From Laceyella putida (GTDB taxonomy: Bacteria > Bacillota > Bacilli > Thermoactinomycetales > Thermoactinomycetaceae): DNA of 64,000 nucleotides. Of this stretch, positions 16,452 through 24,369 are shown in pieces. The notes under the pieces were generated by a model. The model saw nothing but the letters and a program-made list of their open reading frames with translations. It was not told the DNA's origin and searched no databases. How positions within the stretch are numbered: position 1 is the stretch's first letter; each line of letters starts with the position of its first letter. Location: the NCBI RefSeq assembly GCF_042665195.1, contig NZ_JBHTBW010000021.1, positions 124,001 through 188,000 of the forward strand, read 5' to 3'. The position numbers and the translations under genes are program-made.

Positions 16452-16509
16452 GCTGATTAAAAAAATAAGCCGTCATTCATGAGGCTGATTCCTCTTGAAT
16501 CAGCTTTTT
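16452..16509 (+). promoter_or_regulatory. Terminator hairpin upstream of the MFS gene, possible attenuator
   Basis: GCTGATTC (16484) and GAATCAGC (16497) form a perfect eight-base stem followed by five T residues, 79 bases before the MFS start. No gene ends here on the plus strand. An extra copy of GCTGATT at 16452 could compete for the same 3' arm, giving an alternative fold, so transcription attenuation of the MFS gene is possible. Confidence 0.5.
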
Positions 16510-16587
16510 AATATTTCTGGCGAAAAATATTTTGGTTTGATATTTCTATACACGAAATTTACAATGGATGTAAGGAGAGGATGGAGC

Positions 16588-17802
16588 ATGGAGCAATGGA
16601 AGAGAAATTTGTACATTTTGATGTTTTCCCAGTTTTTGGTCTTGGGCGCGATGTCCATGATCATTCCGTTTCTGCCGTTATACTTGAAGGAGATGGGAAC
16701 GGACCCCGAAGATATCCATTTTTTGGCGGGCATTATCTTTGGTGCCAATTTCTTGTCCGCTTTTATTGTGGCACCCATCTGGGGCAGATTGGCTGACAGA
16801 TATGGAAGAAAAATCATGATCTTGCGATCGGGTTTTGGCATGTGCATCGTCATTTTTCTGACGGGTCTTGCCACATCGCCTTGGCAGTTATTGTTTCTTC
16901 GATTCTTGAACGGCACCATTTCGGGGTTTATACCCGCATCGACATCGCTTGTCGCAACTAATACCCCTAAGGAACGTGTCGGCTACGCTTTAGGGCTATT
17001 GTCGTCGGGAGCGGTTGCGGGATCGATCATGGGACCGTTTATTGGAGGCATGTTGGCTGAGGTCATCGGATTTAGGGAGATCTTCTTTTTGACGGCGGCC
17101 GGCCTGATGACCGCTTCCTTCATCGTCTTATTTGCCGTAAAAGAGGAGTTTGTGCCGGCAAAAGAGGAGAAGAAAGTGAGTTTCTGGTCAGAAGGCTCGA
17201 TGATCCTGCATCAGCGCCCGTTAGTCATTTTATTTTCAGTCGCCATCCTGTTGCAGTTTGCCACGCTGGGCCCTGGGCCGCAAATGTCTTTGTTTGTGAC
17301 TGAATTGGGCGTTCCCGGGGGGTATATCGCTTTTTTTTCAGGATTGGTCATTTCCATCACGAGTTTTTCCAACATGATCTTTGCGCCCATATTGGGGAAG
17401 CTCGGGGATAAATACGGTTCGGAGAAAGTGTTGTTTGGCTGTTTGTTGGTTGCGGCGCTGTTTTTCATCCCCCATTTCTTTGTCCAATCCGTTTGGCAAT
17501 TGCTGGCCTGCAGATTTATGTTGGGGCTTTGTCTGGGAGGATTGATGCCTTCTGTCAGCGCCTTGATTCGCAAAAACGCGCCCGTTGGCAAAGAGAGCAC
17601 CGTATTCGGCTATCTCACCAGCGCCAATTGCATAGGAAATATGCTTGGTCCCGCCACCTATGGGCTGTTGTACGGCATCATAGGCATACGTGGGATTTTC
17701 TTGATTACTGCTTTTATCTTAATGTTGGCCGCCTTCTGGCTGAAGATCGGTTTAAAGGGGCCATCAAAAGAGCAAATGCGGGAGATGAAAAGCTCTGCTT
17801 AA
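16588..17802 (+). CDS. MFS transporter, probable drug efflux
   Basis: This 404-residue transporter of the major facilitator superfamily has about 12 transmembrane helices. The loop 2-3 signature GRLADRYGRKIMILRSGFG and the repeat ILGKLGDKYGSEKVLFG in the second half are visible, and the sequence SSGAVAGSIMGPFIGGMLAE resembles the motif C of drug/H+ antiporters. AAGGAGAGG lies seven bases before the ATG at 16588. A leader with a terminator-like hairpin precedes it. It is a single-gene unit followed by a strong hairpin. The substrate is unknown; the closest types are MdtG/YitG-like multidrug exporters. Confidence 0.85.
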   Translation: MEQWKRNLYILMFSQFLVLGAMSMIIPFLPLYLKEMGTDPEDIHFLAGIIFGANFLSAFIVAPIWGRLADRYGRKIMILRSGFGMCIVIFLTGLATSPWQLLFLRFLNGTISGFIPASTSLVATNTPKERVGYALGLLSSGAVAGSIMGPFIGGMLAEVIGFREIFFLTAAGLMTASFIVLFAVKEEFVPAKEEKKVSFWSEGSMILHQRPLVILFSVAILLQFATLGPGPQMSLFVTELGVPGGYIAFFSGLVISITSFSNMIFAPILGKLGDKYGSEKVLFGCLLVAALFFIPHFFVQSVWQLLACRFMLGLCLGGLMPSVSALIRKNAPVGKESTVFGYLTSANCIGNMLGPATYGLLYGIIGIRGIFLITAFILMLAAFWLKIGLKGPSKEQMREMKSSA

Positions 17803-17831
17803 AGTCATCATGGCAAGTGGATGACTTTAAG
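17798..17831 (+). terminator. Hairpin over the MFS stop codon
   Basis: CTTAAAGTCATC and GATGACTTTAAG form a perfect 12-base stem with a ten-base loop, starting within the last codons of the MFS gene. Only a weak T-rich stretch follows. The remaining 250 bases to 18081 hold nothing I recognise. Confidence 0.6.
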
Positions 17832-18081
17832 GGAGCTTTCGTTATGACAAAACAATGAATGAAAAAAGAGGCGAACGAAAATCGCTCAACATGATAAAAA
17901 CCTGCGTGTAAGGGGAAAAGGAAGGGCGGAACTTTTTTCACTGGCTCGTTCCCAGGGGAAAGGGATTCGTTCTTGTTTTTTCTATATTGATTTTCAATAA
18001 GTCTCTACCATTTGATTCTTGTGCAAGCGGGAATAACTGGTTAATATTAATACCAGCAAGGTTTACTTAAGGAGCGATGGG

Positions 18082-18600
18082 ATGAGTTTTTTACAAGATT
18101 TGAAGCAAAAGCTGGAAAAAGGAGTAGAAACGGCCGGACAAAAGTCCCAGCGAATGCTGGAAATCAGTCGCTTAACGTTACGGATAAAAGGGAAAAAAGA
18201 TGACATCGAACGACTCATCACGAAACTGGGGAGGGAAGTCTACCAAACCTGGGAGAAAGAGCAGAAGCTGGCTGAGACGGAAGAGGTCGGCCAATTGTTA
18301 AAAGCGGTTCAAGACCAGTATGGGCAACTGAATGCATTGCAGCAGGAATTGGAAGTATTGAAGCAATCGGATCAAGTCCCGTTGCAAGTGGAAGAGATTA
18401 CCCCGACGCTGGTGGAGCAAGCGAATGCCGAACAAGGCGGTGTCGAAGCGCTTCCGCAGCCGGAGGAAGCGCGGGAAATGCCGGATTCGATCAACACCGG
18501 CGGGACCCAGGTCGCTGTTCTTTACTTATGTCCGTTTTGCGCTCATCAGGTGGAAAGTGAAGCCTCCAGTTGTTCGCATTGTCACAAGCGGTTTTATTAA
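18082..18600 (+). CDS. Zinc-ribbon protein with coiled-coil N-terminal part
   Basis: This 172-residue protein has three parts: residues about 1-105 form a charged, probably coiled-coil region (LKQKLEKGVETAGQKSQRM through NALQQELEVLKQ); a Gln/Glu/Pro-rich linker follows; the C-terminus is a zinc ribbon, LYLCPFCAHQVESEASSCSHCHKRF, with two CxxC knuckles. AAGGAG precedes the ATG. It is 28 bases upstream of a DUF1232 gene and two genes before minD, so these may be a small operon. The function is unknown; similar zinc-ribbon/coiled-coil proteins are generally unannotated. Confidence 0.7.
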   Translation: MSFLQDLKQKLEKGVETAGQKSQRMLEISRLTLRIKGKKDDIERLITKLGREVYQTWEKEQKLAETEEVGQLLKAVQDQYGQLNALQQELEVLKQSDQVPLQVEEITPTLVEQANAEQGGVEALPQPEEAREMPDSINTGGTQVAVLYLCPFCAHQVESEASSCSHCHKRFY

Positions 18601-18628
18601 GGTGCATCATCTTCAAGGAGGGTCTTCG

Positions 18629-18988
18629 TTGGCCAATCATCCAGATCGACGACGCATATGGAGGAAGCTGATGGAGTTAAAACGGCGTGCCCTGACCAAG
18701 GAAGGCACGCAAACGATTATTGGTGAGTTCAATCATAAAGTGGAACGGGTCGGTGGCATTGACACCATTATTCATAAACTGAAAGTGATGTACCAATATT
18801 TTCGGGATCCGGAAGTAAAAGTTTATAAAAAAGGACTGATTGGGGCAGCGCTTCTGTATTTCATCGTTCCGGCCGATGTGATGGTGGATGTGCTGCCCGT
18901 TGTGGGTTATGTTGACGATATGACGGCCGTTCTTATCGTTTGGCGCCTTTTGTCGAGTGAATTGGAAGCGTATATGCGTTCCCACTGA
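18629..18988 (+). CDS. YkvA-like DUF1232 membrane protein
   Basis: This 119-residue protein has the DUF1232 core KKGLIGAALLYFIVPADVMVDVLPVVGYVDDMTAVLIVWRLL, a hydrophobic hairpin with acidic residues (PADVMVDVLP.VGYVDD) that defines the family. The start is TTG at 18629, seven bases after AAGGAGGG; the longer overlapping frame is unlikely. The role of DUF1232 proteins is not established. It is followed by a strong terminator before minD. Confidence 0.75.
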   Translation: MANHPDRRRIWRKLMELKRRALTKEGTQTIIGEFNHKVERVGGIDTIIHKLKVMYQYFRDPEVKVYKKGLIGAALLYFIVPADVMVDVLPVVGYVDDMTAVLIVWRLLSSELEAYMRSH

Positions 18989-19017
18989 GAACCAAGTTAT
19001 TTTCAACGTTGTTACTG

Positions 19018-19073
19018 GTAAGGAATCGGCGAGTTGGGCATAAATGGTATGGCGCCGATTTCTTACTTTTTTT
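19018..19073 (+). terminator. Rho-independent terminator
   Basis: GTAAGGAATCGGCG pairs with CGCCGATTTCTTAC over 14 bases (one G-T) and is followed by seven T residues. It separates the zinc-ribbon/DUF1232 unit from minD. Confidence 0.85.
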
Positions 19074-19192
19074 ATTGTTGCGGTTTTGCTACAATAATGG
19101 TGAATCTTGTAGAAAAAATACGGGAAATAGCCGATGTGAAAAATCGAGTGGCTTTAGATACATAAGAGGGTTAAGAAAGGGGTATAAGCGGA

Positions 19193-19993
19193 ATGAACCA
19201 CAGGTCAATGGCAATCACTGTGACAAGCGGAAAAGGCGGAGTAGGGAAATCGACCACCGTCGCTTCACTTGGTTTGGGACTGGCCCAGCTTGGCTACAAA
19301 GTGTGCCTTGTGGATACCGATATTGGACTCCGTAAATTGGATTTGATGTTGGGGCTGGAGAATCGGATTGTTTATGACCTGGTTGATGTCATCGAGGGTG
19401 TGAGCCAGTTGCGTCAATCGTTGGTCCGTCATAAAGAATTTTCGGAGCTGGCCCTATTGCCGGCCGCCCAGACACGCTATAAAGAGGAAGTCTCACCTAA
19501 TCAGATTACGGCGGTCGTAGATGAACTGAGAAAGGAATTCGATTACATCCTCATCGACTCTCCAGCCGGTATTGAAGGTGGTTTTCGCAATGCCATAGCC
19601 CCTGCTGATCGAGCCATCCTCGTTGTGAACCCCGAGATCCCGTCTGTACGTGATTCAGACCGAGTTATCGGATTATTGGAAGCGGCAAATGTCAAACATA
19701 TTGATTTGGTGGTCAACCGGGTTCAGCCTGGCATGGTACGCGATGGAGATATGCTGAGCGTAGAACGTGTGCAAAGCCATTTAGCCATCAACCTGCTGGG
19801 AGTGGTACCGGAAGATAAACGGATCATCCGTTCATCCAACACAGGAGAACCCGTGATCTTAGACGCCAAATCAATGGCGGGCAAAGCGTTTTCCAACATT
19901 GCACGCAGAATTGCCGGTGAAGATGTGCCATTTTTGGAATTAGAGGAAACCAATCTGATCGCAAAAATCAAACGTCTATTCAGTATCGCTTGA
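19193..19993 (+). CDS. minD: Septum site-determining ATPase MinD
   Basis: This 266-residue P-loop ATPase has the deviant Walker A TSGKGGVGKST, switch I-type LVDTDIGLRKLDLMLGLE and Walker B YILIDSPAGIE of MinD. The C-terminal LIAKIKRLFSIA is an amphipathic membrane-targeting helix. MinD positions the division inhibitor MinC at the membrane. It is followed 22 bases later by a minE-like gene instead of being preceded by minC. AAAGGGG lies about 11 bases from the ATG. Identification as MinD rather than ParA or FlhG is supported by the C-terminal helix and the neighbour. Confidence 0.92.
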   Translation: MNHRSMAITVTSGKGGVGKSTTVASLGLGLAQLGYKVCLVDTDIGLRKLDLMLGLENRIVYDLVDVIEGVSQLRQSLVRHKEFSELALLPAAQTRYKEEVSPNQITAVVDELRKEFDYILIDSPAGIEGGFRNAIAPADRAILVVNPEIPSVRDSDRVIGLLEAANVKHIDLVVNRVQPGMVRDGDMLSVERVQSHLAINLLGVVPEDKRIIRSSNTGEPVILDAKSMAGKAFSNIARRIAGEDVPFLELEETNLIAKIKRLFSIA

Positions 19994-20015
19994 GTAGGCT
20001 ACAGGGGTGAACATT

Positions 20016-20276
20016 GTGGCTTTTTTAAACATGTTCGGTCGCGACAAAGAAGAACCGACAGCCGTGACAGCCGATGACCGTTTGTCATTGGTATTAAGCT
20101 TTCAACGTTCAGATATCGATGAGAAAAAAATCAAGATGTTTCGTACGCGTCTAATTGAATTGTGTGATGAGTTTGGTTATGACGTGGTGGGTCATGTGGA
20201 AGTGATTCCACAAGCGAAAGAAAGAACGACGATTATCAATGCGAGTATTCCTGTCAGGTTGAAGGAACCGATTTAA
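20016..20276 (+). CDS. minE: MinE, cell division topological specificity factor
   Basis: This 86-residue protein begins MAFLNMFGRDKEE. The layout matches MinE: an N-terminal membrane-binding segment, a MinD-contacting stretch (TADDRLSLVLSFQRSD), then an alpha/beta dimerisation domain (LIELCDEFGYDVVGHVEVI and TTIINASIPVRL). I chose the GTG at 20016 because AGGGG lies eight bases before it; a GTG nine bases upstream overlaps the Shine-Dalgarno. MinE drives MinD oscillation in Gram-negatives and clostridia, whereas B. subtilis uses DivIVA/MinJ, so its presence here is notable. A terminator follows directly. Confidence 0.85.
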   Translation: MAFLNMFGRDKEEPTAVTADDRLSLVLSFQRSDIDEKKIKMFRTRLIELCDEFGYDVVGHVEVIPQAKERTTIINASIPVRLKEPI

Positions 20277-20279
20277 AAG

Positions 20280-20311
20280 AGCACGGACCGCCCCCGGTTC
20301 GTGCTTTTTTT
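20280..20311 (+). terminator. Rho-independent terminator
   Basis: AGCACGGACC pairs with GGTTCGTGCT (one G-T), followed by six T residues. It closes the minDE operon. Confidence 0.85.
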
Positions 20312-20332
20312 CGTTTTAGATCGTTAAGCATT

Positions 20333-21181
20333 TCACAAAAACTTATGATTATGTAATCTTCGTTCCAAGAATTCAAGAATATAAGATGGAAAGGTCTTGT
20401 CATCGGCGAGAGTGAAAATGGCAATGGAGACGCGGGTACTGCCATATGTACGCATGAGCTGAATTAATTTGTCACGCGATTCGGGATTGAGGCGGCCATA
20501 ACGCTCCATAAAGGCTTTGACCACCATTTCCTCCTCATTGGACATGGGACCTGACGATTCACTGTTATTAAACGAGATGGGTGTAAACATGGACTTATTG
20601 TATGTATGTAGGTGGTCAATGGCGCTGGCCAATTGTTGTTCCGCCGTTGCCGTGAAATGGTTAAAGCCGATTTGGTTCCGTGCGCTGTATTCATCGAGAG
20701 ATGGAATCGGGGAGTGTTGCGCTTCCCAATCCTGCATTTTCCGGCGGCGACGCGGTCGTCTTTCCGGGAGGTGAGTGAACTTGTCGGGATGTTTCCGTCT
20801 TAGCGTATAGATCCGTTGATAGATGGCGCCTTGGGTGCGGGAGAGTTTGCCTTCCAGTTCAGAAATCGCTTGAGACAAGGGTTTTCCTTCTTCAAGAAAT
20901 TGGTTGACGGTGGCGATAACGATGTCCTCTTCTTCTTCACTCCAACTGTTTAAGCGGCTCCCTTCGACGGAATCTTCATAAGAATTGAAACGGTCGGGAT
21001 ATTCTGATCTCAACTTCCGAACATGAGACATGATGCCAGCATAGCCGCGCTTCAATTGTTGCGATAATTCTTTTAAGATTTCCCGTTCCCTTTTTCCTTC
21101 TTTTAATCCTTGATTCATTGCCTCAATGATGATTTGGTTCTCCTCATCGGTATATTTGCCTTTTTTTGTATCAAAGATCAC
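20333..21181 (-). CDS. Double Myb/SANT-like DNA-binding protein
   Basis: This 282-residue protein has two tandem repeats at about residues 8-65 (YTDEENQIIIEAMNQGLKEG through HVRKLRSEYPDRF) and 78-137 (WSEEEEDIVIATVNQFLEEG through RIYTLRRKHPDKF). Each has the acidic start, spaced aromatics and basic third helix of Myb/SANT or RsfA-type DNA-binding modules. A basic stretch RRPRRRRK and a helical C-terminal domain follow. RsfA of B. subtilis, a forespore regulator, has a related module, so a sporulation regulator is plausible but not shown. The start is GTG at 21181 after AAGGGGG. It is a single gene, convergent with minDE. Confidence 0.65.
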   Translation of the reverse strand: MIFDTKKGKYTDEENQIIIEAMNQGLKEGKREREILKELSQQLKRGYAGIMSHVRKLRSEYPDRFNSYEDSVEGSRLNSWSEEEEDIVIATVNQFLEEGKPLSQAISELEGKLSRTQGAIYQRIYTLRRKHPDKFTHLPERRPRRRRKMQDWEAQHSPIPSLDEYSARNQIGFNHFTATAEQQLASAIDHLHTYNKSMFTPISFNNSESSGPMSNEEEMVVKAFMERYGRLNPESRDKLIQLMRTYGSTRVSIAIFTLADDKTFPSYILEFLERRLHNHKFL

Positions 21182-21482
21182 TGGGTCCGACCCCCTTCAT
21201 CGATAATTCTCGTCAAAATCTTTACTTATAAATATAACAGAAAAGACATAATCTTTTCCACTACCCCAGTCAAAAACTTTTTCTGCTCGGGGCTTTTACA
21301 GAGAAATAAGAGGGCAACTATATCATTTTATAGGAAAATTTAAGTGATTATACATGAAATTATATTACAGAATCATTTTCTGATGATAAGGTATGAAATC
21401 GTGGACTTTTGACCATAACCCATATTAGGTACAAAAATTGGGTTTATTTGGCTATGTTCATTGTTGAAAGGGGAGGTTCGCT
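21182..21482. other. AT-rich divergent intergenic region
   Basis: This 300-base region separates the Myb-like gene (minus) from the unknown gene at 21483 (plus). It must carry both promoters. I see AT-rich stretches but no site I would defend, and no coding or RNA signature. Confidence 0.5.
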
Positions 21483-21899
21483 TTGAAACCGTTGTCAGTG
21501 AATGAAATGAGTGCTTATTTGACCTCACGAACCGTACCAAACGAACAGGCGCGGATGTACCCTCATCGCTCATGGGAACCGACGAAACGAGCTGCCCTCG
21601 TTATTTTATGGGGGTTGTTGATTTATCCGCAATTGGATCCGGATTTGCGTCAGCGTAAGAGAACTTATTCCATCCATGTCAATCAACTGGTCAACTTGTT
21701 TGGCGATGCACTTGGCGAAAATGAAACTTGGATCACCACGTTGCATTTGTTGCAACGATATGATTATATCCGCATGAATGGGAAAGAAATTGTTCCTGGT
21801 ACCGGTCTCTTTGTCGCGGTGGATGCCTCCAAAATGTATAAGGTGTTCCGTTCGTCCGTCTTGTCGCGCGATATTTTCCGCAGAAGATTTGGCACGTAA
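21483..21899 (+). CDS. Conserved-looking protein of unknown function
   Basis: This 138-residue soluble protein begins MKPLSVNEMSAYLTSRTVPNEQARMYPHRSWEPTKRAALVI. The start is TTG with AAAGGGGAGG seven bases upstream. Helical segments (ALVILWGLLIYPQLD, VNQLVNLFGDALGENETWITTLHLLQRYDYI) and a basic C-terminus (RDIFRRRFGT) suggest a winged-helix-like fold, but I recognise no family. A 15-base hairpin shared with the convergent gene closes the unit. Confidence 0.6.
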   Translation: MKPLSVNEMSAYLTSRTVPNEQARMYPHRSWEPTKRAALVILWGLLIYPQLDPDLRQRKRTYSIHVNQLVNLFGDALGENETWITTLHLLQRYDYIRMNGKEIVPGTGLFVAVDASKMYKVFRSSVLSRDIFRRRFGT

Positions 21900-21900
21900 T

Positions 21901-21942
21901 AAACACCCCTACCTTTTTATTCTGTTGAAGGTAGGGGTGTTT
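21901..21942. terminator. 15-bp hairpin between convergent genes
   Basis: AAACACCCCTACCTT pairs perfectly with AAGGTAGGGGTGTTT. It begins just after the TAA of the plus-strand gene and overlaps the stop of the minus-strand gene. There is no strong T-run on either side; it is probably a shared 3' end element. Confidence 0.65.
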
Positions 21943-22159
21943 AATCGTGTTTGAGGGATTCGATAAAAAGTCTCAATGTCTTCCGTTGTTCCGGTGATAA
22001 TTCAAGGGCGACGCGAATAAGATGTTGAATGTCTTCAGGAAGGTGATGGACGAATTGTTGTTGTTGTCCCAGTTGATTGATTAATTGTTCCAGTAGATTG
22101 CGCGACTCATTGATATGCTTGTATGTTTGGATTAACAGTTTTTCTGTCGATTGAGTCAT
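21941..22159 (-). CDS. Small helical protein of unknown function
   Basis: This 72-residue, Gln- and Leu-rich helical protein (MTQSTEKLLIQTYKHINESRNLLEQLINQLGQQQQF) has no membrane segment. The ATG at 22159 has GAGTAGG about nine bases upstream. It follows a 51-residue gene on the same strand with a gap of ten bases, so the two are probably one operon. A helical bundle or adaptor is all I can say. Confidence 0.55.
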   Translation of the reverse strand: MTQSTEKLLIQTYKHINESRNLLEQLINQLGQQQQFVHHLPEDIQHLIRVALELSPEQRKTLRLFIESLKHD

Positions 22160-22169
22160 ATGATTCATC

Positions 22170-22325
22170 CTACTCTTTTTCAGAATGAAGGAGTTCATCG
22201 ATTTCCTTTTTGATACGAATCAGTTCTTCATGGCTCAATTTGTGCAGATCGCGAATCATCATCTCCAGTTTCATCGTGCGAAACTCTTCCAGAAAAGAGG
22301 GCATGTATTGCGGGTTTACGGACAC
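22170..22325 (-). CDS. 51-residue helical peptide of unknown function
   Basis: The GTG start at 22325 is preceded by AAAGGAG with a nine-base spacer. The product begins MSVNPQYMPSFLEEFRTMKL and continues as a charged amphipathic helix (EELIRIKKEIDELLHSEKE). The strong ribosome binding site and tight spacing to the downstream 72-residue gene argue that it is real, although short. No family recognised. Confidence 0.55.
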   Translation of the reverse strand: MSVNPQYMPSFLEEFRTMKLEMMIRDLHKLSHEELIRIKKEIDELLHSEKE

Positions 22326-22593
22326 AGGAACAAACTCCTTTCACATAAAAAAGTAGAAATTAGGGTACCAGAATACTATTGTAGCAAAGATTCGACGTGG
22401 GTCAACGTGAATATAGTGGGATTTGTTTTGATTTTTGTCACTTTTTTGCTCTATATTCTGTTTTTTCTCTCATTTAGGCAAAATTGTTTGAGTCGATGTC
22501 AAAAAATGTGGTTTGAGTTGTTTGTTGTCGGGGTATGTAACCATTAGCCCCTGAAACTCTATCAATTAAAAAAGATGAAACGAGGTGCTTACC

Positions 22594-22761
22594 ATGGTTG
22601 AACAATTAAAAGCACTGGAGGAGCGTCTCTTTTCCGTCAAGCAAGAATACTTACTCGCAAAAGAACGCCATGAATTTTTGGCGCAATATGACTTGTACGA
22701 AGAGTTGAAACAATTAAAACGAAAACGGCGTGAATTAAAATCGAAATTGGGATTAATGTAA
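22594..22761 (+). CDS. 55-residue coiled-coil-like small protein
   Basis: The ATG at 22594 follows CGAGGTG. The product (MVEQLKALEERLFSVKQEYL through LKRKRRELKSKLGLM) is a single long, highly charged helix with heptad-like Leu spacing and a basic C-terminus. A terminator-like hairpin follows the stop. The function is unknown. Upstream bases 22326-22593 are AT-rich and hold no other convincing gene. Confidence 0.6.
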   Translation: MVEQLKALEERLFSVKQEYLLAKERHEFLAQYDLYEELKQLKRKRRELKSKLGLM

Positions 22762-22776
22762 TCATATAGACGGAGG

Positions 22777-22813
22777 AAAAGGTTGGTTGTCCGCTCAGGG
22801 GAGCCAACCTTTT
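22777..22813 (+). terminator. Probable Rho-independent terminator
   Basis: AAAAGGTTGG pairs with CCAACCTTTT (ten bases) around an 17-base loop, with T residues within and after the 3' arm. Confidence 0.65.
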
Positions 22814-23105
22814 GCGTTTAAGCGGGTTTATGGGGCATGATTGTACCTGTGTGCCTGCGGGTAGTGTGACATGAGATGACAGCCGGCCTTTCATGGGACC
22901 GATTGTTTTTCATTACTATATATTAATGCGGGAGTCGATTTATTCATCATATATTGACGTATCTATAAATAATTAATACAATAAACTACCTCACTTTTCA
23001 AATATCGGAAACAATTCCAACTGGGCAGGGCATACGCTTGCAAGCAACTTGTATGGATATGGTCGCTATGCCATTTTGCCGATTGGGAAAATAGAACCAT
23101 TTATT

Positions 23106-23236
23106 AGGGCGTGTCTGGCAAAGCAAATTGACCATTGGAGAGGCGGAAAACCCTTTTCCCGATGAGCGCCGAAGGACAAGTGAAGCGAATGGGAAAACGG
23201 TTTTGAAGCCACCGACATATTTATCAAACACGCCCT
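23106..23236. mobile_element. MITE-like element with terminal inverted repeats
   Basis: The left end TTAGGGCGTGTCTGGCAAA and the right end, read on the opposite strand, TAGGGCGTGTTTGATAAA agree in most of 16 positions. Inside, GGAAAACCCTTTTCCC at the left is largely complementary to GGGAAAACGGTTTT at the right, so the whole 130 bases can fold into one long hairpin. A TA dinucleotide borders both GGGCGTGT ends, as expected for TA-duplicating elements. It encodes no transposase. It lies 45 bases before uxuA. The family (IS630/Tc1-like) is inference from the TA border. Confidence 0.65.
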
Positions 23237-23280
23237 AGTTCGTGATTATTGCGCAATCAACTTAACGGGGGAATCAAACG

Positions 23281-24369
23281 ATGAGAATGGTATTTCGGTG
23301 GTTTGGTCACGGGAACGATACGGTCACACTTGATCAGATCAAACAAATTCCCGGTGTGGAGGGTATTGTATGGGCACTTCATGATATCCCGGCGGGAGAG
23401 GAATGGCCCATGGAACAAATTTTGGAAACCCGAAAAATGGCTGATCACTATGGACTGAACATAGAAGTTGTTGAGAGCGTCAATGTACATGAAGACATTA
23501 AGCTGGGGCTGTCAACCAGAGAGATATATATTGAAAATTATAAAAGAACCATCGAGAAGTTGGCCCAGGTCGGCGTCAAAGTCATTTGCTACAACTTCAT
23601 GCCTGTTTTTGATTGGATCAGAACCGATTTATGCAAGGAATTGGAGGATGGATCAACCGCGCTTTTTTATGAAAAAGAGAAGATAGACAAGATAGAACCT
23701 CTGGAGTTGGTGCGCAACTTAACAAAAAATCCGGAGCTTACCATGCCGGGATGGGAGCCTGACAGATTAAAGCACCTTTCCAATCTTTTTGAAGCTTATA
23801 AAGATGTGTCGGAAGAAGATTTATGGAATAACTTGAAATACTTCTTGGAGCAAATTATTCCCGTAGCGGAAGAAAACGATATAAAAATGGCCATCCATCC
23901 GGATGATCCGCCTTGGCCTGTGTTTGGCCTCCCAAGAATTATAACAAACAGGGAGAATATCAGCAGATTTCTGAAACTTGTTGATAATCCGTACAATGGG
24001 GTAACCCTTTGCAGCGGTTCCCTGGGTGCGAATCCTGACAACAATGTAGCGGAAATGGTAAGGGAATTCGCGGACAGAATTCCTTTTGCCCATATTCGAA
24101 ATGTGAGAATCTATGAAAATGGCGATTTTATTGAAACATCCCATCGAACTTCCGACGGTTCCGTCGATATCGTTGATATTGTCAAAGCTTACCATGAGAA
24201 TGGATTTTCCGGATACGCAAGACCGGACCATGGTAGGCATATTTGGGGTGAGAAGTGCAGGCCCGGCTATGGACTTTACGACAGGGCTCTTGGAATCATG
24301 TATTTATGGGGGATCTGGGATGCCTTGGAAAGGGCGAAGCGGGAGGCAAACCATGCTGGTAATGAATGA
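23281..24369 (+). CDS. uxuA: Mannonate dehydratase UxuA
   Basis: This 362-residue xylose-isomerase-fold enzyme converts D-mannonate to 2-keto-3-deoxygluconate in hexuronate breakdown. Diagnostic stretches are MVFRWFGHGNDTVTLDQIKQIPGVEGIVWALHDIPAGE, the metal-site region MAIHPDDPPWPVFGLPRI, TLCSGSLGANPDNNV and YARPDHGRHIWGE. AACGGGGGAA precedes the ATG. The downstream SDR gene overlaps its end by 17 bases, so both steps from fructuronate are encoded together. No hexuronate isomerase, KDG kinase or aldolase gene is nearby, and the pair is flanked by mobile-element debris, which suggests acquisition or loss of a larger cluster. Confidence 0.93.
   Translation: MRMVFRWFGHGNDTVTLDQIKQIPGVEGIVWALHDIPAGEEWPMEQILETRKMADHYGLNIEVVESVNVHEDIKLGLSTREIYIENYKRTIEKLAQVGVKVICYNFMPVFDWIRTDLCKELEDGSTALFYEKEKIDKIEPLELVRNLTKNPELTMPGWEPDRLKHLSNLFEAYKDVSEEDLWNNLKYFLEQIIPVAEENDIKMAIHPDDPPWPVFGLPRIITNRENISRFLKLVDNPYNGVTLCSGSLGANPDNNVAEMVREFADRIPFAHIRNVRIYENGDFIETSHRTSDGSVDIVDIVKAYHENGFSGYARPDHGRHIWGEKCRPGYGLYDRALGIMYLWGIWDALERAKREANHAGNE

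Noticed and set aside
22998..23231. Minus-strand frame of 77 codons ending in the MITE-like element
   Set aside because: It is created by the repeat itself (starting in its terminal repeat) and has no independent coding signal.
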